Positions 15,728 to 23,404 are shown, numbered from the stretch's first letter. The stretch: 26,203 bases of DNA from Actinomycetes bacterium (GCA_023403475.1 JAEYEL010000008.1:1-26203); one strand, 5' to 3'. The notes: generated by a model not told the origin, from the sequence alone. Numbers and translations: made by a program.

Positions 15728-17389
15728 CTAAGACCAGGAATCAAGTTTGGGTAATTGCGCCGCAATAATTTCGCCAAAAGCAAGCGAAGGGCCAAGCGTG
15801 CCACCGCCACCGGTGTAAAACGCACCACCGCAGCCTACTCCCGAGCAGTTTCCATGAGCGAACAACCGCTCAATCTCGTTGCCTTCGGTATCCAAAACGT
15901 GCGCGTTGGGGGTGGTTTTTACGCCGCCCATTGTGCCTAGAACAACGGGAACCACTTCTGCGGCCCAGAAAGGGCCGTTCTCAAGGGGAGCCAAGGTGCG
16001 CGCTGCTCCCTCGAAATTCGAGTCTCCGCCTGCATAGTTTTGGCCGTAGTAATCTTGTCCACGACCGAAATCGGGATCAATGCCGTTCTTGGCGTTCTCG
16101 TTGTACCGGGAAAGCTCTTCCTCAAGGCCTGCAGCGTCTATTCCGCAAGCCTGGGCAAGTTCGTCGATAGAGGCGTATCGTTTGAACGCTTGCCCGGGTT
16201 CTCCGGGCTTTCCGCCGTTCAATCCATAGGTATCAACGGCAGTCTGATCGGCTATCGCAAATGCGGGGAGGTTCTTCCAGCCTCGAGGCTCCATGCCGTT
16301 TTCTAGAGCGCAGAACGACCTTCCTACGGAATCGTAATTCGAACATTCATTGGTAAATCGCCGTCCATGCTTGTTGACGTAGATCACGCCGCGTTTGCAG
16401 TCATCGCGGATCGCCGATGAAAGCTTGCTGGCGCCTTGGGAGCGAGCTTCCTCGTACTCCACTTTGTAACCAGGCGAAAGCCAAGCCTCGTTCATCAAGC
16501 TGAAATCGCAACCGGCTTTCATGGCCATTTTGTGCCCATCGCCGGTGCCATCCGGCGTTCCCCAACTGTACCGAGCTGGAACGCGCAGATAGGTCTTCAT
16601 CATGGATTCGTTCCAATCGAATCCGCCCGAAGCCATGACTACGGCTCGTTTCGCGCGGATTCGAAGATCCTTTTTTCCATCGTTTGCAAGTATGCCGAGC
16701 ACCTCCATGCTTCCGGTTTCGGTTTCGCGCGTGATGAGCTGTTTGGCAGGTGTTTTAACCATGATCTCGACTCCGGCGTCTTCCGCATGTGAAATCAAGG
16801 AGCTGCCGAGTACGCCCGCTATGGCTTGTCCTTCCCCGACTTTTGGGCACAAGGAACGTCCAATGGTCTTACCGCCAGGCAAATCGGAACGGTAGTCAAT
16901 TCCGGGTGCCCAGTACACCCACTCAATGCCAGCAAGGCGCGCTACGTTCTCTAAGGCTGTGTTCACGTTGTCTACGAACATTTCGGCATGTTCGGGAAGG
17001 TAAGTTTCTCCAGATCCCGCTTCTATGTAAGCGAGCGCATCGCTTTTCGAGTCTTTGTCTCCGTTCTGCTCCATCAGCTTGTTTGCGGGAGCCCAAACGA
17101 CCGAAGACGAGTACAACGTAGATCCGCCGGGGTTGGCTCCCTTCTCCAAAACGATTACTTTCAATCCGTCCTCGCGGGCGCGCAGCGCGGTGTACAGGCC
17201 TGTGCCCGCACCAACAATAATCACGTCGGCTTCCTTGTCCCAAGATTCCGCAGAAGAGGTGTCGGATTTCGGAGAACAACCGGGGAGAAAACCGCTTGCC
17301 AAAGCCCCAATAGCTACAGCGCCGCCTGCGAACAGGGCTTCTCGGCGGGTGAACTTTCTCTCATTGCGAGCTTCGAGATTTTGTTCCAT
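15728..17389 (-). CDS. Tat-exported FAD-dependent oxidoreductase lipoprotein (KstD/fumarate reductase superfamily)
   Basis: The 553-aa protein starts at an ATG behind AGGAGAT. It carries a twin-arginine motif (TRREALF, Arg15-Arg16) and lipobox LPGC (Cys38). Residues about 54-90 form an FAD Rossmann fold (DVIIVGAGTGLYTALRAREDG, then VIVLEKGANPGGST). The C-terminus (FAHGNCSG, AFYTGGGGTLGPSLAFG) is closer to 3-ketosteroid delta-1-dehydrogenases, whose YPGPG motif holds a catalytic Tyr and Gly (here Tyr525 and Gly529), than to fumarate reductases. There is no heme domain, so electrons must come from a separate quinol oxidase or cytochrome. In Eggerthellaceae such proteins reduce many host, diet or drug compounds. 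A steroid or other enone substrate is possible, but the substrate is unknown. Confidence 0.88.
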   Translation of the reverse strand: MEQNLEARNERKFTRREALFAGGAVAIGALASGFLPGCSPKSDTSSAESWDKEADVIIVGAGTGLYTALRAREDGLKVIVLEKGANPGGSTLYSSSVVWAPANKLMEQNGDKDSKSDALAYIEAGSGETYLPEHAEMFVDNVNTALENVARLAGIEWVYWAPGIDYRSDLPGGKTIGRSLCPKVGEGQAIAGVLGSSLISHAEDAGVEIMVKTPAKQLITRETETGSMEVLGILANDGKKDLRIRAKRAVVMASGGFDWNESMMKTYLRVPARYSWGTPDGTGDGHKMAMKAGCDFSLMNEAWLSPGYKVEYEEARSQGASKLSSAIRDDCKRGVIYVNKHGRRFTNECSNYDSVGRSFCALENGMEPRGWKNLPAFAIADQTAVDTYGLNGGKPGEPGQAFKRYASIDELAQACGIDAAGLEEELSRYNENAKNGIDPDFGRGQDYYGQNYAGGDSNFEGAARTLAPLENGPFWAAEVVPVVLGTMGGVKTTPNAHVLDTEGNEIERLFAHGNCSGVGCGGAFYTGGGGTLGPSLAFGEIIAAQLPKLDSWS

Positions 17390-17461
17390 ATCTCCTATAA
17401 CCTATCCTTTCTAAAGCTCCAAAGCTCCAAAGCTAGACTACTCCTACTGTCATATGAAAAG

Positions 17462-17473
17462 GATCTGCAGATC
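17462..17473 (-). promoter_or_regulatory. 12-bp perfect palindrome GATCTGCAGATC in the flavoprotein leader
   Basis: It lies roughly 12-24 bp downstream of the predicted transcription start and 73 bp before the start codon, a suitable place for a repressor operator. It might bind the Fic-like protein or another regulator; this is inference. Confidence 0.4.
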
Positions 17474-17491
17474 TTCCTTACCGGCCGAATC

Positions 17492-17521
17492 AGTCTACCA
17501 AACTGCTCAGAAGAGCGTCAA
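17492..17521 (-). promoter_or_regulatory. Probable sigma-70-type promoter of the flavoprotein gene
   Basis: Reading leftward, TTGACG (17516-17521) and TAGACT (17492-17497) are separated by 18 bp. The predicted start near 17485 gives a leader of about 96 nt. Confidence 0.5.
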
Positions 17522-17594
17522 GACGGCAATATTCGTTAATGAAACTACCCTATTTTACCTGTTCAAAGGCATAAGAAATACAAAAAGGGAGAAC

Positions 17595-17611
17595 GTAGCG
17601 ATTTTCGCTAC
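17595..17611. other. Short inverted repeat GTAGCG-ATTTT-CGCTAC
   Basis: A 6-bp perfect stem upstream of the flavoprotein promoter. Read leftward it is followed by a T-rich stretch (CCCTTTTT), so it may be a weak terminator for transcripts from the pseudogene side. Confidence 0.35.
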
Positions 17612-17668
17612 CTAATAGGAAGGAGGAGGATATCGAGGCGGGCGGAGTCAAAGGGTGACAAAAGGGTT

Positions 17669-17758
17669 CCTTTGGCACCCTTTGACACTTTGGCACCCTT
17701 TGGCACCCTTTGTCACTTTGACACTTTGACACCCTTTGTCACTTTGACATTTTGACAC
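17669..17758. repeat. Degenerate tandem repeat of 8- and 10-bp units (GTGCCAAAGG / GTCAAAGT type)
   Basis: Read on the minus strand, about ten consecutive units alternate between 8 and 10 bp, all built on G(T/A)(C)CAAAG. The array abuts the stop codon of the broken permease. It shares the word TGCCAAAGGG with the 26-bp hairpin at 14295-14358. Confidence 0.8.
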
Positions 17759-18403
17759 TACAAGGACGACTTGACGACGCTTTTGGAAAGCAGGTAGGTT
17801 GTGGCTAGGTATAGTGCGTATACGGTGACCATCGTGCCGACCGAAAGGGCGATCGAACCGGTAAGATCCACGCCCAGTTCGGCGAAAAGCGTGCTTGCCA
17901 ATACCGTCATCGAGCGTATCGTATGGCATGTTGCCAAGACAAGGGGCGCAAGAAAGTATGTAACGGTCTGGGTTTTCAGCGATCCGAAGATTGTGCGCTG
18001 ATCGCAGCCGAGCGCGTGCAATCTTCGGTAGCGCCCCAAAGCGTCGGCTGTTTCCGACAGCTGCTGAATCGCCAGTCGCGCTCGTCTCGAATGCGCTCGC
18101 GGCATTCGCCATGATGGTGGCGTCGTAGGCGGTGGTGTTCTCCAAGTTGTCCACGAACAGCTGCACAAGCCCCATTCCGGTGGAAGCGATTGTCAGGGCG
18201 AAGAACAGCATGATGCTCACCACCGCTGTGCTGGCGAACGCGGTGTTGATCTTGCCGGAAATCTGCCGCACGGTGAACATGCGGATGCCTTTGAAGTACG
18301 GGCTCTTCGTTCTGGTCAGAATTGCGACGGCGAACCCGGCCACCGACCAGAAGAACAAAAACGTGCCAACGACCATGAGCGCGGCAGCAAAATCACCCTG
18401 GAT
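17758..18403 (-). pseudogene. Truncated and frameshifted FtsX-family ABC transporter permease
   Basis: Two overlapping frames give consecutive parts of one protein. The upstream frame encodes GDFAAALMVVGTFLFFW, then KGIRMFTVRQISGKINTAF and a membrane segment (STAVVSIMLFFALTIASTG). Near 18085 the match switches by one base to LAIQQLSETADALGRYRRL, ALGCDQRTIFGSLKTQT, a membrane segment and the end YLATTYLLSKSVVKSSL. This order is typical of MacB/BceB-like FtsX permeases. The N-terminal half is absent: the frame stops at the inverted-repeat element at 18403-18585 and no permease coding appears beyond it. No partner ATPase gene is in the window. Both lesions make it non-functional. Confidence 0.85.
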
Positions 18404-18585
18404 GCACAAAAAGTCGCGAATTGTTGCGTTTTTCTCCCAAGGTGGCGAAGGGGGCGCCTGCCTCTCTGGATTTTAGGGAAAATTTGGAGATCAAGCAACC
18501 ATCAGAACAGGCGTTATTCGAAACCGTCTCTCGCCTGTTCCTTCTATTCTCTTATCAGGCGCAACAATTCGCGACTTTTTGTGCA
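18403..18585. mobile_element. 183-bp element with 26-bp perfect terminal inverted repeats (MITE-like)
   Basis: Positions 18403-18428 and 18560-18585 are exact reverse complements (outer ends begin TGCACAAAAAGTCGCG). Inside, GAACAGGCG and CGCCTGTTC form another 9-bp pair. It encodes nothing convincing. Its left end coincides with the point where the permease coding sequence begins, consistent with insertion or with a recombination joint. I could not see a clear target-site duplication, so the class is uncertain. Confidence 0.65.
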
Positions 18586-18825
18586 CTTGACTTTGCGACG
18601 GGGCTATGACAGCAGGCGGTGCCGTGCGAAGCTTGCCGACATTCGATGGCATTCGACGACATTCGACAGCACGGCTAGCGGATGCTTGACAGCACGGCTT
18701 GCTGGCAGTGCGGCGCAGAAAAATGCAAAACGTCTGACCCTGTCCCCATGAGCGGACACGCTCGGGGTTGCAGCGGATTTACCCTGTGCCAAATATGAAA
18801 AGACTGCCTTGAAAGGAGTGAGACC
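18586..18825. other. Non-coding gap with short direct repeats and a REP-like hairpin
   Basis: No gene is supported. The stretch holds tandem GACATTCGA-like units (18636-18670), two copies of GACAGCACGGCT (around 18666 and 18688), and a hairpin at 18744-18767 with CCCC-GAGCG pairing CGCTC-GGGG around a GACA loop and an AT bulge. This looks like extragenic palindromic debris. Confidence 0.5.
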
Positions 18826-19416
18826 ATGAGTCGTGCCGCCATTGAAAGCGCGAAGCGGATCACGCCGACGTTGTTCGGCGATACCGATATTGCAGGTGGC
18901 ATCCCGCATGAGCTTCGCCCCTTGCCAAGCGATGGCCCTGTCTACTTCGAAGGGCAGCTGGTGTTGGCACTGTCATTTCAGGGAGGCGAAGGTGCTGCCT
19001 GTAGTGGCGAAGGCGCCGCGAATGACGAAGGTGCCGCCCGCGGTGACGCAGGCGTTGCAAACGGCGTGGGCGTCGCCTGTGACGATGAGGGGGCTGCGAA
19101 TGACGAAGGCGCTGCGAATGGCGAAGGCATCGCCCGCAATGGCGATGAAGGAGCATCGCTTCGAAAGGGCAGGCTGCTCGATGAACTGAGCCTCCAAGAT
19201 GTTTTAACCGAAACATGGTTCGAGCCAAGTCTCCGTATCCTGCGCCACGAAGGCTACGACGTGGTGCTCATTGATGAAGTGCCTGTGTTCTGCGGCATTG
19301 TGGACAATGCGCGCGATGTCACGCTTGTGCCCGGCTGGGATTCAGCGTGCACGGCAATAAACAACCGGCAATTTCTCAGAGGGGAATCGACATTTTGTCG
19401 TACTTCCGAACAATAG
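18826..19416 (+). CDS. Hypothetical protein with a central hexapeptide-repeat tract
   Basis: A 196-aa protein with a good ribosome binding site (GAAAGGAGTGAG). I do not recognise the family. The N-terminal part (residues 1-52) begins MSRAAIESAKRITPTLFGD and the C-terminal part (from about 107) includes GRLLDELSLQDVLTETWFEP and DEVPVFCGIVDNARD; both look like real globular segments. Between them lies a low-complexity tract of about nine imperfect copies of a six-residue unit such as NDEGAA or NGEGIA. The tract is a coding minisatellite and may vary in length between strains. No signal peptide or membrane segment is visible. It converges on the WYL regulator gene with a 42-bp gap. Confidence 0.65.
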   Translation: MSRAAIESAKRITPTLFGDTDIAGGIPHELRPLPSDGPVYFEGQLVLALSFQGGEGAACSGEGAANDEGAARGDAGVANGVGVACDDEGAANDEGAANGEGIARNGDEGASLRKGRLLDELSLQDVLTETWFEPSLRILRHEGYDVVLIDEVPVFCGIVDNARDVTLVPGWDSACTAINNRQFLRGESTFCRTSEQ

Positions 19417-19458
19417 TGCGGAGGGCGTGCGGCGGTTTCTTAGTTCGTACGGGCTGCC

Positions 19459-20454
19459 CTACTTCTCTGCCAACCCCTTCACCCATTCCTTATGCGCCTC
19501 CACTGCGCGCTTCGGCCCGGTGAGTTTGATGATGTCGCTCATGCTGGCAAGCCATCCGTGGAAGAGAGGGCTCATGCGCACGGTCGCGTGCACGTCGCAT
19601 GCCTCGTCGGTGGCGCCCGTCACCACCACGTCGCGTCCGAAGCGATCGACGATCACGCCCATTCCTTCGGCTCTCACGTGCAGCGTTACGGATACGGGCT
19701 CTCCGTCGAACATCTCGAAGGCCTGATGCTCGAAGTCCTCGTACGCGTAGGAGCCGATGACCGCATTGCGCGTGGCCTTCTCGTCCGTTATCTGCAAAAG
19801 CCTCATGCGGTCGATGCGGAAGGTGAGCATCTTCTCATGGTCGTCGCTCCATGCGGCCAGATAGTAGAACCCGCACGCGTAAGCCACCTTCACGGGCGTC
19901 TGGACATAGAGCTTCGAGCGCCCGGTTTCTGGATATTCGGCGGGATGCATTTCCAAGTCCGTGCCGTAGCGGCAGTAGAGGAACTGTACTTTGCGCTTTG
20001 CTGCGATAGCCTCATGTATCGTGTCCACGTTGCGGAACACGCTCTCGTTCTGGTTCTTGATGCGCCCTTCCACATGCACGCGCTTGTCAAGAAGATTGCG
20101 CTCCCGCACGCTCGCGAGCTCCTTGATCGCTTTCGTCAGCTGGGCGCTCTTGCGCTTTGAGAGGAACTTCGATCCCTGCACCGCATCGACCAGCATCATC
20201 ACGTCGTCGAAGCTTAAGCCCGCCTTTACTGCGGCGTACTCGACCGGCATGCGCCGATAGGTGGTTATTTCCAGTCCGAAATCCCGCAGTGCAGCGATGT
20301 CGCGGTAGATGCTTTTGCGCTCGGCATCGATGCCCACTTGGCCAAGCTTCGCGATGATCTGCGCCATCGTGAGGCCGCGCTCGGAATCGGTTTCGGTCCA
20401 CAGCAATCTTAGCAGGTGCAAAATCTTGAGCTTCTGGACGTTTTCGGCAGGCAT
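19459..20454 (-). CDS. WYL-domain transcriptional regulator (DeoR-type N-terminal HTH)
   Basis: The 331-aa protein has an N-terminal helix-turn-helix of the HTH_11/DeoR type (KLKILHLLRLLWTETDSERG, then AERKSIYRDIAAL), a central WYL domain (VFRNVDTIHEAIAAKRKVQF, TPVKVAYACGFYYLAAWSDD, FRIDRM) and a C-terminal extension. Such proteins are ligand- or nucleic-acid-responsive regulators, often controlling stress, defence or catabolic genes. I chose the ATG at 20454; the in-frame ATG at 20499 has no ribosome binding site and adds a low-complexity start. It is isolated: no co-directional partner remains, and on the other side are a palindrome-bearing promoter and transposase remnants. Confidence 0.88.
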   Translation of the reverse strand: MPAENVQKLKILHLLRLLWTETDSERGLTMAQIIAKLGQVGIDAERKSIYRDIAALRDFGLEITTYRRMPVEYAAVKAGLSFDDVMMLVDAVQGSKFLSKRKSAQLTKAIKELASVRERNLLDKRVHVEGRIKNQNESVFRNVDTIHEAIAAKRKVQFLYCRYGTDLEMHPAEYPETGRSKLYVQTPVKVAYACGFYYLAAWSDDHEKMLTFRIDRMRLLQITDEKATRNAVIGSYAYEDFEHQAFEMFDGEPVSVTLHVRAEGMGVIVDRFGRDVVVTGATDEACDVHATVRMSPLFHGWLASMSDIIKLTGPKRAVEAHKEWVKGLAEK

Positions 20455-20579
20455 AAAGACTCGCTTTCCGCGCGGCTGGGCGGCGTATCGACCGAGCATC
20501 TAGGCGATGACGCAAAGCGCACGGACTCGCCTTGCACGTGGCTGGGCGGCGCATCGACCCAATGAATACAGACACTTTC

Positions 20580-20607
20580 ATTTTATTACAAATCCGGCCC
20601 CCTTCAA
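20580..20607 (-). promoter_or_regulatory. Probable promoter of the WYL regulator gene
   Basis: Reading leftward, TTGAAG (20602-20607) and TAAAAT (20580-20585) are 16 bp apart, placing the start near 20573 with a leader of about 119 nt. The leader holds a repeated GGCTGGGCGGCG(T/C)ATCGACC segment (20471-20491 and 20530-20550). Confidence 0.5.
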
Positions 20608-20670
20608 TCGCTTTCTGCGCGGAACTCGGGGGTGCGGAAAAACGTCCGTACCCCCTCTGTTGCGTTAAGT

Positions 20671-20700
20671 TTGACAACTAACGTGCGTTAGCGCGATAAC
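20671..20700 (+). promoter_or_regulatory. Rightward promoter with a palindromic operator and no intact gene downstream
   Basis: A perfect -35 TTGACA (20671-20676) is followed 18 bp later by GATAAC (20695-20700). The spacer holds CTAACG-TG-CGTTAG (20678-20691), a classic repressor position. TGCGTTA also occurs just upstream (20661-20667). Downstream lie only repeats and transposase fragments, so the gene it served may have been lost. Confidence 0.45.
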
Positions 20701-20729
20701 GGCATGATGGCGAGACGATAGGGGGACAT

Positions 20730-20760
20730 GCTTATCGGATGCTTATCGGAGCTTATCGGA
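20730..20760. repeat. Three near-tandem copies of GCTTATCGGA
   Basis: Exact 10-bp copies start at 20730, 20741 and 20751. The stretch 20761-20942 that follows has no gene I can support. Confidence 0.7.
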
Positions 20761-20942
20761 TGCGCTTGTTTGAAAAGAGCTTCTAACTACGGGATGGATA
20801 CCCAGGGCAGCGAAAGACGAGCTTTGCTGGCACGTCAACATTACAGCGAGTCGGTTTGATGTGCGACTAAGCTCAACGGCTCTCCAGTACGGTAAACTTG
20901 TCTTCCATTTATGTCTGGCTATGTATCGCTTAGATAGTGTCG

Positions 20943-21119
20943 TCACAAGATGTGTAGCCAAAGTGTGACGCAGCGGATCTGGATCGCGGCCTTAAAGCCG
21001 ACTGCTCGCTTGCAGTAGCGGGTCGCTAGGCCGCGCCGCCTCTTTATTTTCCCGAAGGCGTTCTCTGTCAGGTGCCTCTGCTTGTACACGCGGTGGTCGA
21101 ACGTCCTTTTGACCGGGCG
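20943..21119 (-). mobile_element. Remnant of an IS5-family transposase (C-terminus)
   Basis: The minus-strand frame ending at 20943 reads YKQRHLTENAFGKIKRRRG, then ATRYCKRAVGFKAAIQIRC and LWLHIL, the C-terminal DDE region of IS5/IS1182-like transposases with the catalytic Glu in TENAFGK. The match stops near 21119, where the IS3-like remnant starts. The N-terminal two thirds are missing, so it is inactive. Confidence 0.8.
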
Positions 21120-21126
21120 GTTTCTC

Positions 21127-21294
21127 TTCGGCAGGCTGAAGATGGAGTTCTTCCACGGCGTCGACTGGGGCGGCGTGAGCATCGAGCGGTTCATCGGCGA
21201 GTTCGATGCGTACCTCGAGCGGTGCCGTGGCGAGAGGCTTAAAAGCGACCCGGATTACAGAAGCCCCATGCAGTACCGCAGGGATCTAGGGTTG
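21127..21294 (+). mobile_element. Remnant of an IS3-family transposase (OrfB C-terminus)
   Basis: The plus-strand frame reads FGRLKMEFFHGVDWGGVSIE, FIGEFDAYLERC, then SPMQYRRDLGL, the end of an rve integrase core of IS3-family OrfB with the catalytic Glu in KMEFF. Only about 56 residues remain and the frame runs on into unrelated coding sequence. Confidence 0.8.
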
Positions 21295-21671
21295 CCGACG
21301 GCTTTTTGGCACTGGCTTATTCAGAGCGTGCAAATGGGAACGAAGATAATTCCCGTCGATTCCGTATTCACTTGGTGGGGTGCACGTGCTGAAATCTGGC
21401 TGCCGCTGAGACCCTACACCGATGCCGCTACGGCCTATGCAGACTTGGTTTGCCCGTAGCCATAAGCTGCGAACGTGACTCTGCTCGCACGTGGTGGATC
21501 CCTCTTCGGGCAATGAAGAAAGTGACCAGTTATTACGAAGCCGAATCGGACGAAGAGCTTCTTCTCTCGTTGGGCAAGCGTCTTAATCCAGAATTATTCT
21601 CGCATTGGGATGCGGCCGAGGATTTGCTGAATGACTACCTCATGGCCGATCTTGCCGCGGTGGATGCCAAT
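21295..21671 (+). pseudogene. Decayed molybdopterin oxidoreductase (DMSO reductase superfamily)
   Basis: After the transposase remnant the same frame continues HWLIQSVQMGTKIIPVDSVF, then ARAEIWLPLRPYTDAATAYA. This matches the conserved MGD-binding segment of the superfamily (GTKIIVVDPR...AARA..WLPLRPGTDAA). The frame stops at 21459. A second frame (about 21483-21671) reads TWWIPLRAMKKVTSYYEAES, then LLLSLGKRLNPELF, which resembles a segment normally several hundred residues later. So an internal deletion and a frame change have removed most of the gene. The second match is weaker than the first. The style is closer to catechol-dehydroxylase/acetylene-hydratase-like members than to the DmsA-like protein at the other end of the window. 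Confidence 0.65.
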
Positions 21672-21689
21672 ATTTTTATAGATGTAGTG

Positions 21690-23162
21690 CTACGCTGCCG
21701 GCTTCCGCCTGTCGCGCAGCAACTTGAGCAGGTCTTCTCGTGAGTTGATGCCCAGCTTTTTGTAGATGTTCTTCATATGGGTGCGGACGGTGTTGCCCGA
21801 CACGACAAGAACTTTAGCGACGTAGCTGGACGAGTGCCCGTAGGCGAGTTCCTTGAGCACTTCTGTCTCGCGAGGCGACAGCCCGTGCTCCTCGGCGACC
21901 GAAGCGGACACCGCATCCATGTCGGGAAGCGCTGATTTAGCCAGCTCGTCGGCAGTTTCAGGGCTTTTGTTGAGCAAAACGAGGTTGCGTCCGGCGGTTG
22001 CGACGGCATACAGCAGGAAAAGAGCCGTCAGCCCGCCAAAAACGACGGCTCTGAAAAGGGACGTCTTGCCGCCGATGAGATATCCCATTACGAGGAAAAG
22101 ATTGAACGCGATCGCGGTGGCGGCGCAAAAGTACGGCTGTCTTGCAAAGCCGAAATAAGAGCAGCTTGCAACGCTCACCCATGCGAGCAGCACGATAATA
22201 TGGAAGAACAGCTCCATAAACTCAACGAACATGCCATAAGCCACTGCGTCCAACGGTATCATTTTGACGGCAAGTGCGATTATCGCCATGGCCGGAAGCC
22301 CGAGATCCTGTAGGAGGAACACGATCTGGCGGTCTGGCAGCGAAGCGAGCTTGGTTCGAAGAAGCATCAGCAAAAGCCCCACTGCGGCATATGTTGCGAA
22401 AAGAACGGGAAGCGGCCAAGACGGGTTCCCTCCTTCTTTCGCCACGACGCCCATCGTGAACGCATAGAGAACGAGGCCCAGAAAGGGGACGGAGGCGAAA
22501 TAGCGTCCCGGCGCCGCTTCGTTCTCGGTACAGTCTCGCCTGGATGAAGGCGTTGCCGCCGCAAAGGCTTTCAAGCGGGGTTTTCCAACGACGAAAGCAA
22601 GCTGCGCTAGGCCTCCGAGGGAAATCGCCAAAGCCCATATGGAGCAAGGCTGTCGAGGCAGCAGCTCCATGCAGCCGAACAGCAAGGTTGTGGTTGCAAT
22701 GTAGACGAGCCCGCTGTTCAAAAGCGTGCCCCGATAGTCGAAGCACGCAAAAAAGCGGGCCCATGTATAAATGACGCAAGGAACGCCAAACCCGCCGAGG
22801 AACACCGAGCACAGCCCCATGAAAGCAAGGTCTTCCGGGGCGTTCGCCACGACCGCGAGAAGAGCTCCCGCTCCAACGAGGAAAAGCGATGCGGCGCCCG
22901 CCAGAACTTCCGACCAGGAAGCCTTCAACATGCCGGACTTGCTCGCCATAGCAAGAAGCAGCGCCCCCACGACGCTGCCTATGGAAGAAACGACTAGCGC
23001 CTCGCCCTGGTTCCAGGGCAGCCCGTGCAGAGCAGGAAGGCGGGCCAGTTCGAAAAAACAGCATAGCCCCGTGGCGGGGACAACTGCCAGAAGTGCGATA
23101 GGGCGGATCCCCATCCCTGCTCGCGTTGAACGCGTCTGCTCTTTCCGCGATACGTCACCCAT
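21690..23162 (-). CDS. Membrane-anchored LuxR-family transcriptional regulator
   Basis: The 490-aa protein has about twelve hydrophobic segments filling the first ~400 residues, then a LuxR/GerE helix-turn-helix (LSPRETEVLKELAYGHSSSY, VSGNTVRTHMKNIYKKLGIN, REDLLKLL). This architecture is widespread in Eggerthellaceae next to reductase genes, where it is thought to sense substrate or membrane state and control the neighbour. I chose the ATG at 23162 (MGDVSRKEQ), preceded by AAGGAG at a longish 10-bp spacing; the open frame extends 420 bp further but covers the intergenic region and the divergent gene. It is divergent from the flavoprotein at 23405, its probable target. Confidence 0.9.
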   Translation of the reverse strand: MGDVSRKEQTRSTRAGMGIRPIALLAVVPATGLCCFFELARLPALHGLPWNQGEALVVSSIGSVVGALLLAMASKSGMLKASWSEVLAGAASLFLVGAGALLAVVANAPEDLAFMGLCSVFLGGFGVPCVIYTWARFFACFDYRGTLLNSGLVYIATTTLLFGCMELLPRQPCSIWALAISLGGLAQLAFVVGKPRLKAFAAATPSSRRDCTENEAAPGRYFASVPFLGLVLYAFTMGVVAKEGGNPSWPLPVLFATYAAVGLLLMLLRTKLASLPDRQIVFLLQDLGLPAMAIIALAVKMIPLDAVAYGMFVEFMELFFHIIVLLAWVSVASCSYFGFARQPYFCAATAIAFNLFLVMGYLIGGKTSLFRAVVFGGLTALFLLYAVATAGRNLVLLNKSPETADELAKSALPDMDAVSASVAEEHGLSPRETEVLKELAYGHSSSYVAKVLVVSGNTVRTHMKNIYKKLGINSREDLLKLLRDRRKPAA

Positions 23163-23190
23163 GCGAAGAACGCTCCTTCCCTCCTCTAAA

Positions 23191-23233
23191 AGTATATTAC
23201 ATCGAGAGGGAGACAGCGAGAACTGTTCTCGCT
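23191..23233. promoter_or_regulatory. Regulator -10 box and 19-bp palindromic operator in the divergent intergenic region
   Basis: AGCGAGAA-CTG-TTCTCGCT (23215-23233) is an exact 8+3+8 inverted repeat. Leftward, TATACT (minus strand of 23191-23196) lies where the -10 of the LuxR-type gene should be, with the palindrome covering its -35 region, so the site could mediate autoregulation. It lies 171 bp upstream of the flavoprotein start. Confidence 0.55.
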
Positions 23234-23404
23234 TCGGGCGATTTTTGCCGATTTCACCCAATGCGGTGAGGCCGTGATGTGCGCGTTCCTGCGTTGAGGT
23301 GATGGAGGAAAGCCAAACCGGACGCAATAATAACGGTGTCGAGGCGCCAAAGAGCGCCTCATGTTCGGCAAACAGGTTGCAAGCAAAAGGGAAAGGGAGG
23401 ATAG

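Noticed and set aside
20743..20961. 72-codon minus-strand frame next to the IS5 remnant
   Set aside because: It has no ribosome binding site and no recognisable motif; probably non-coding transposon flank.
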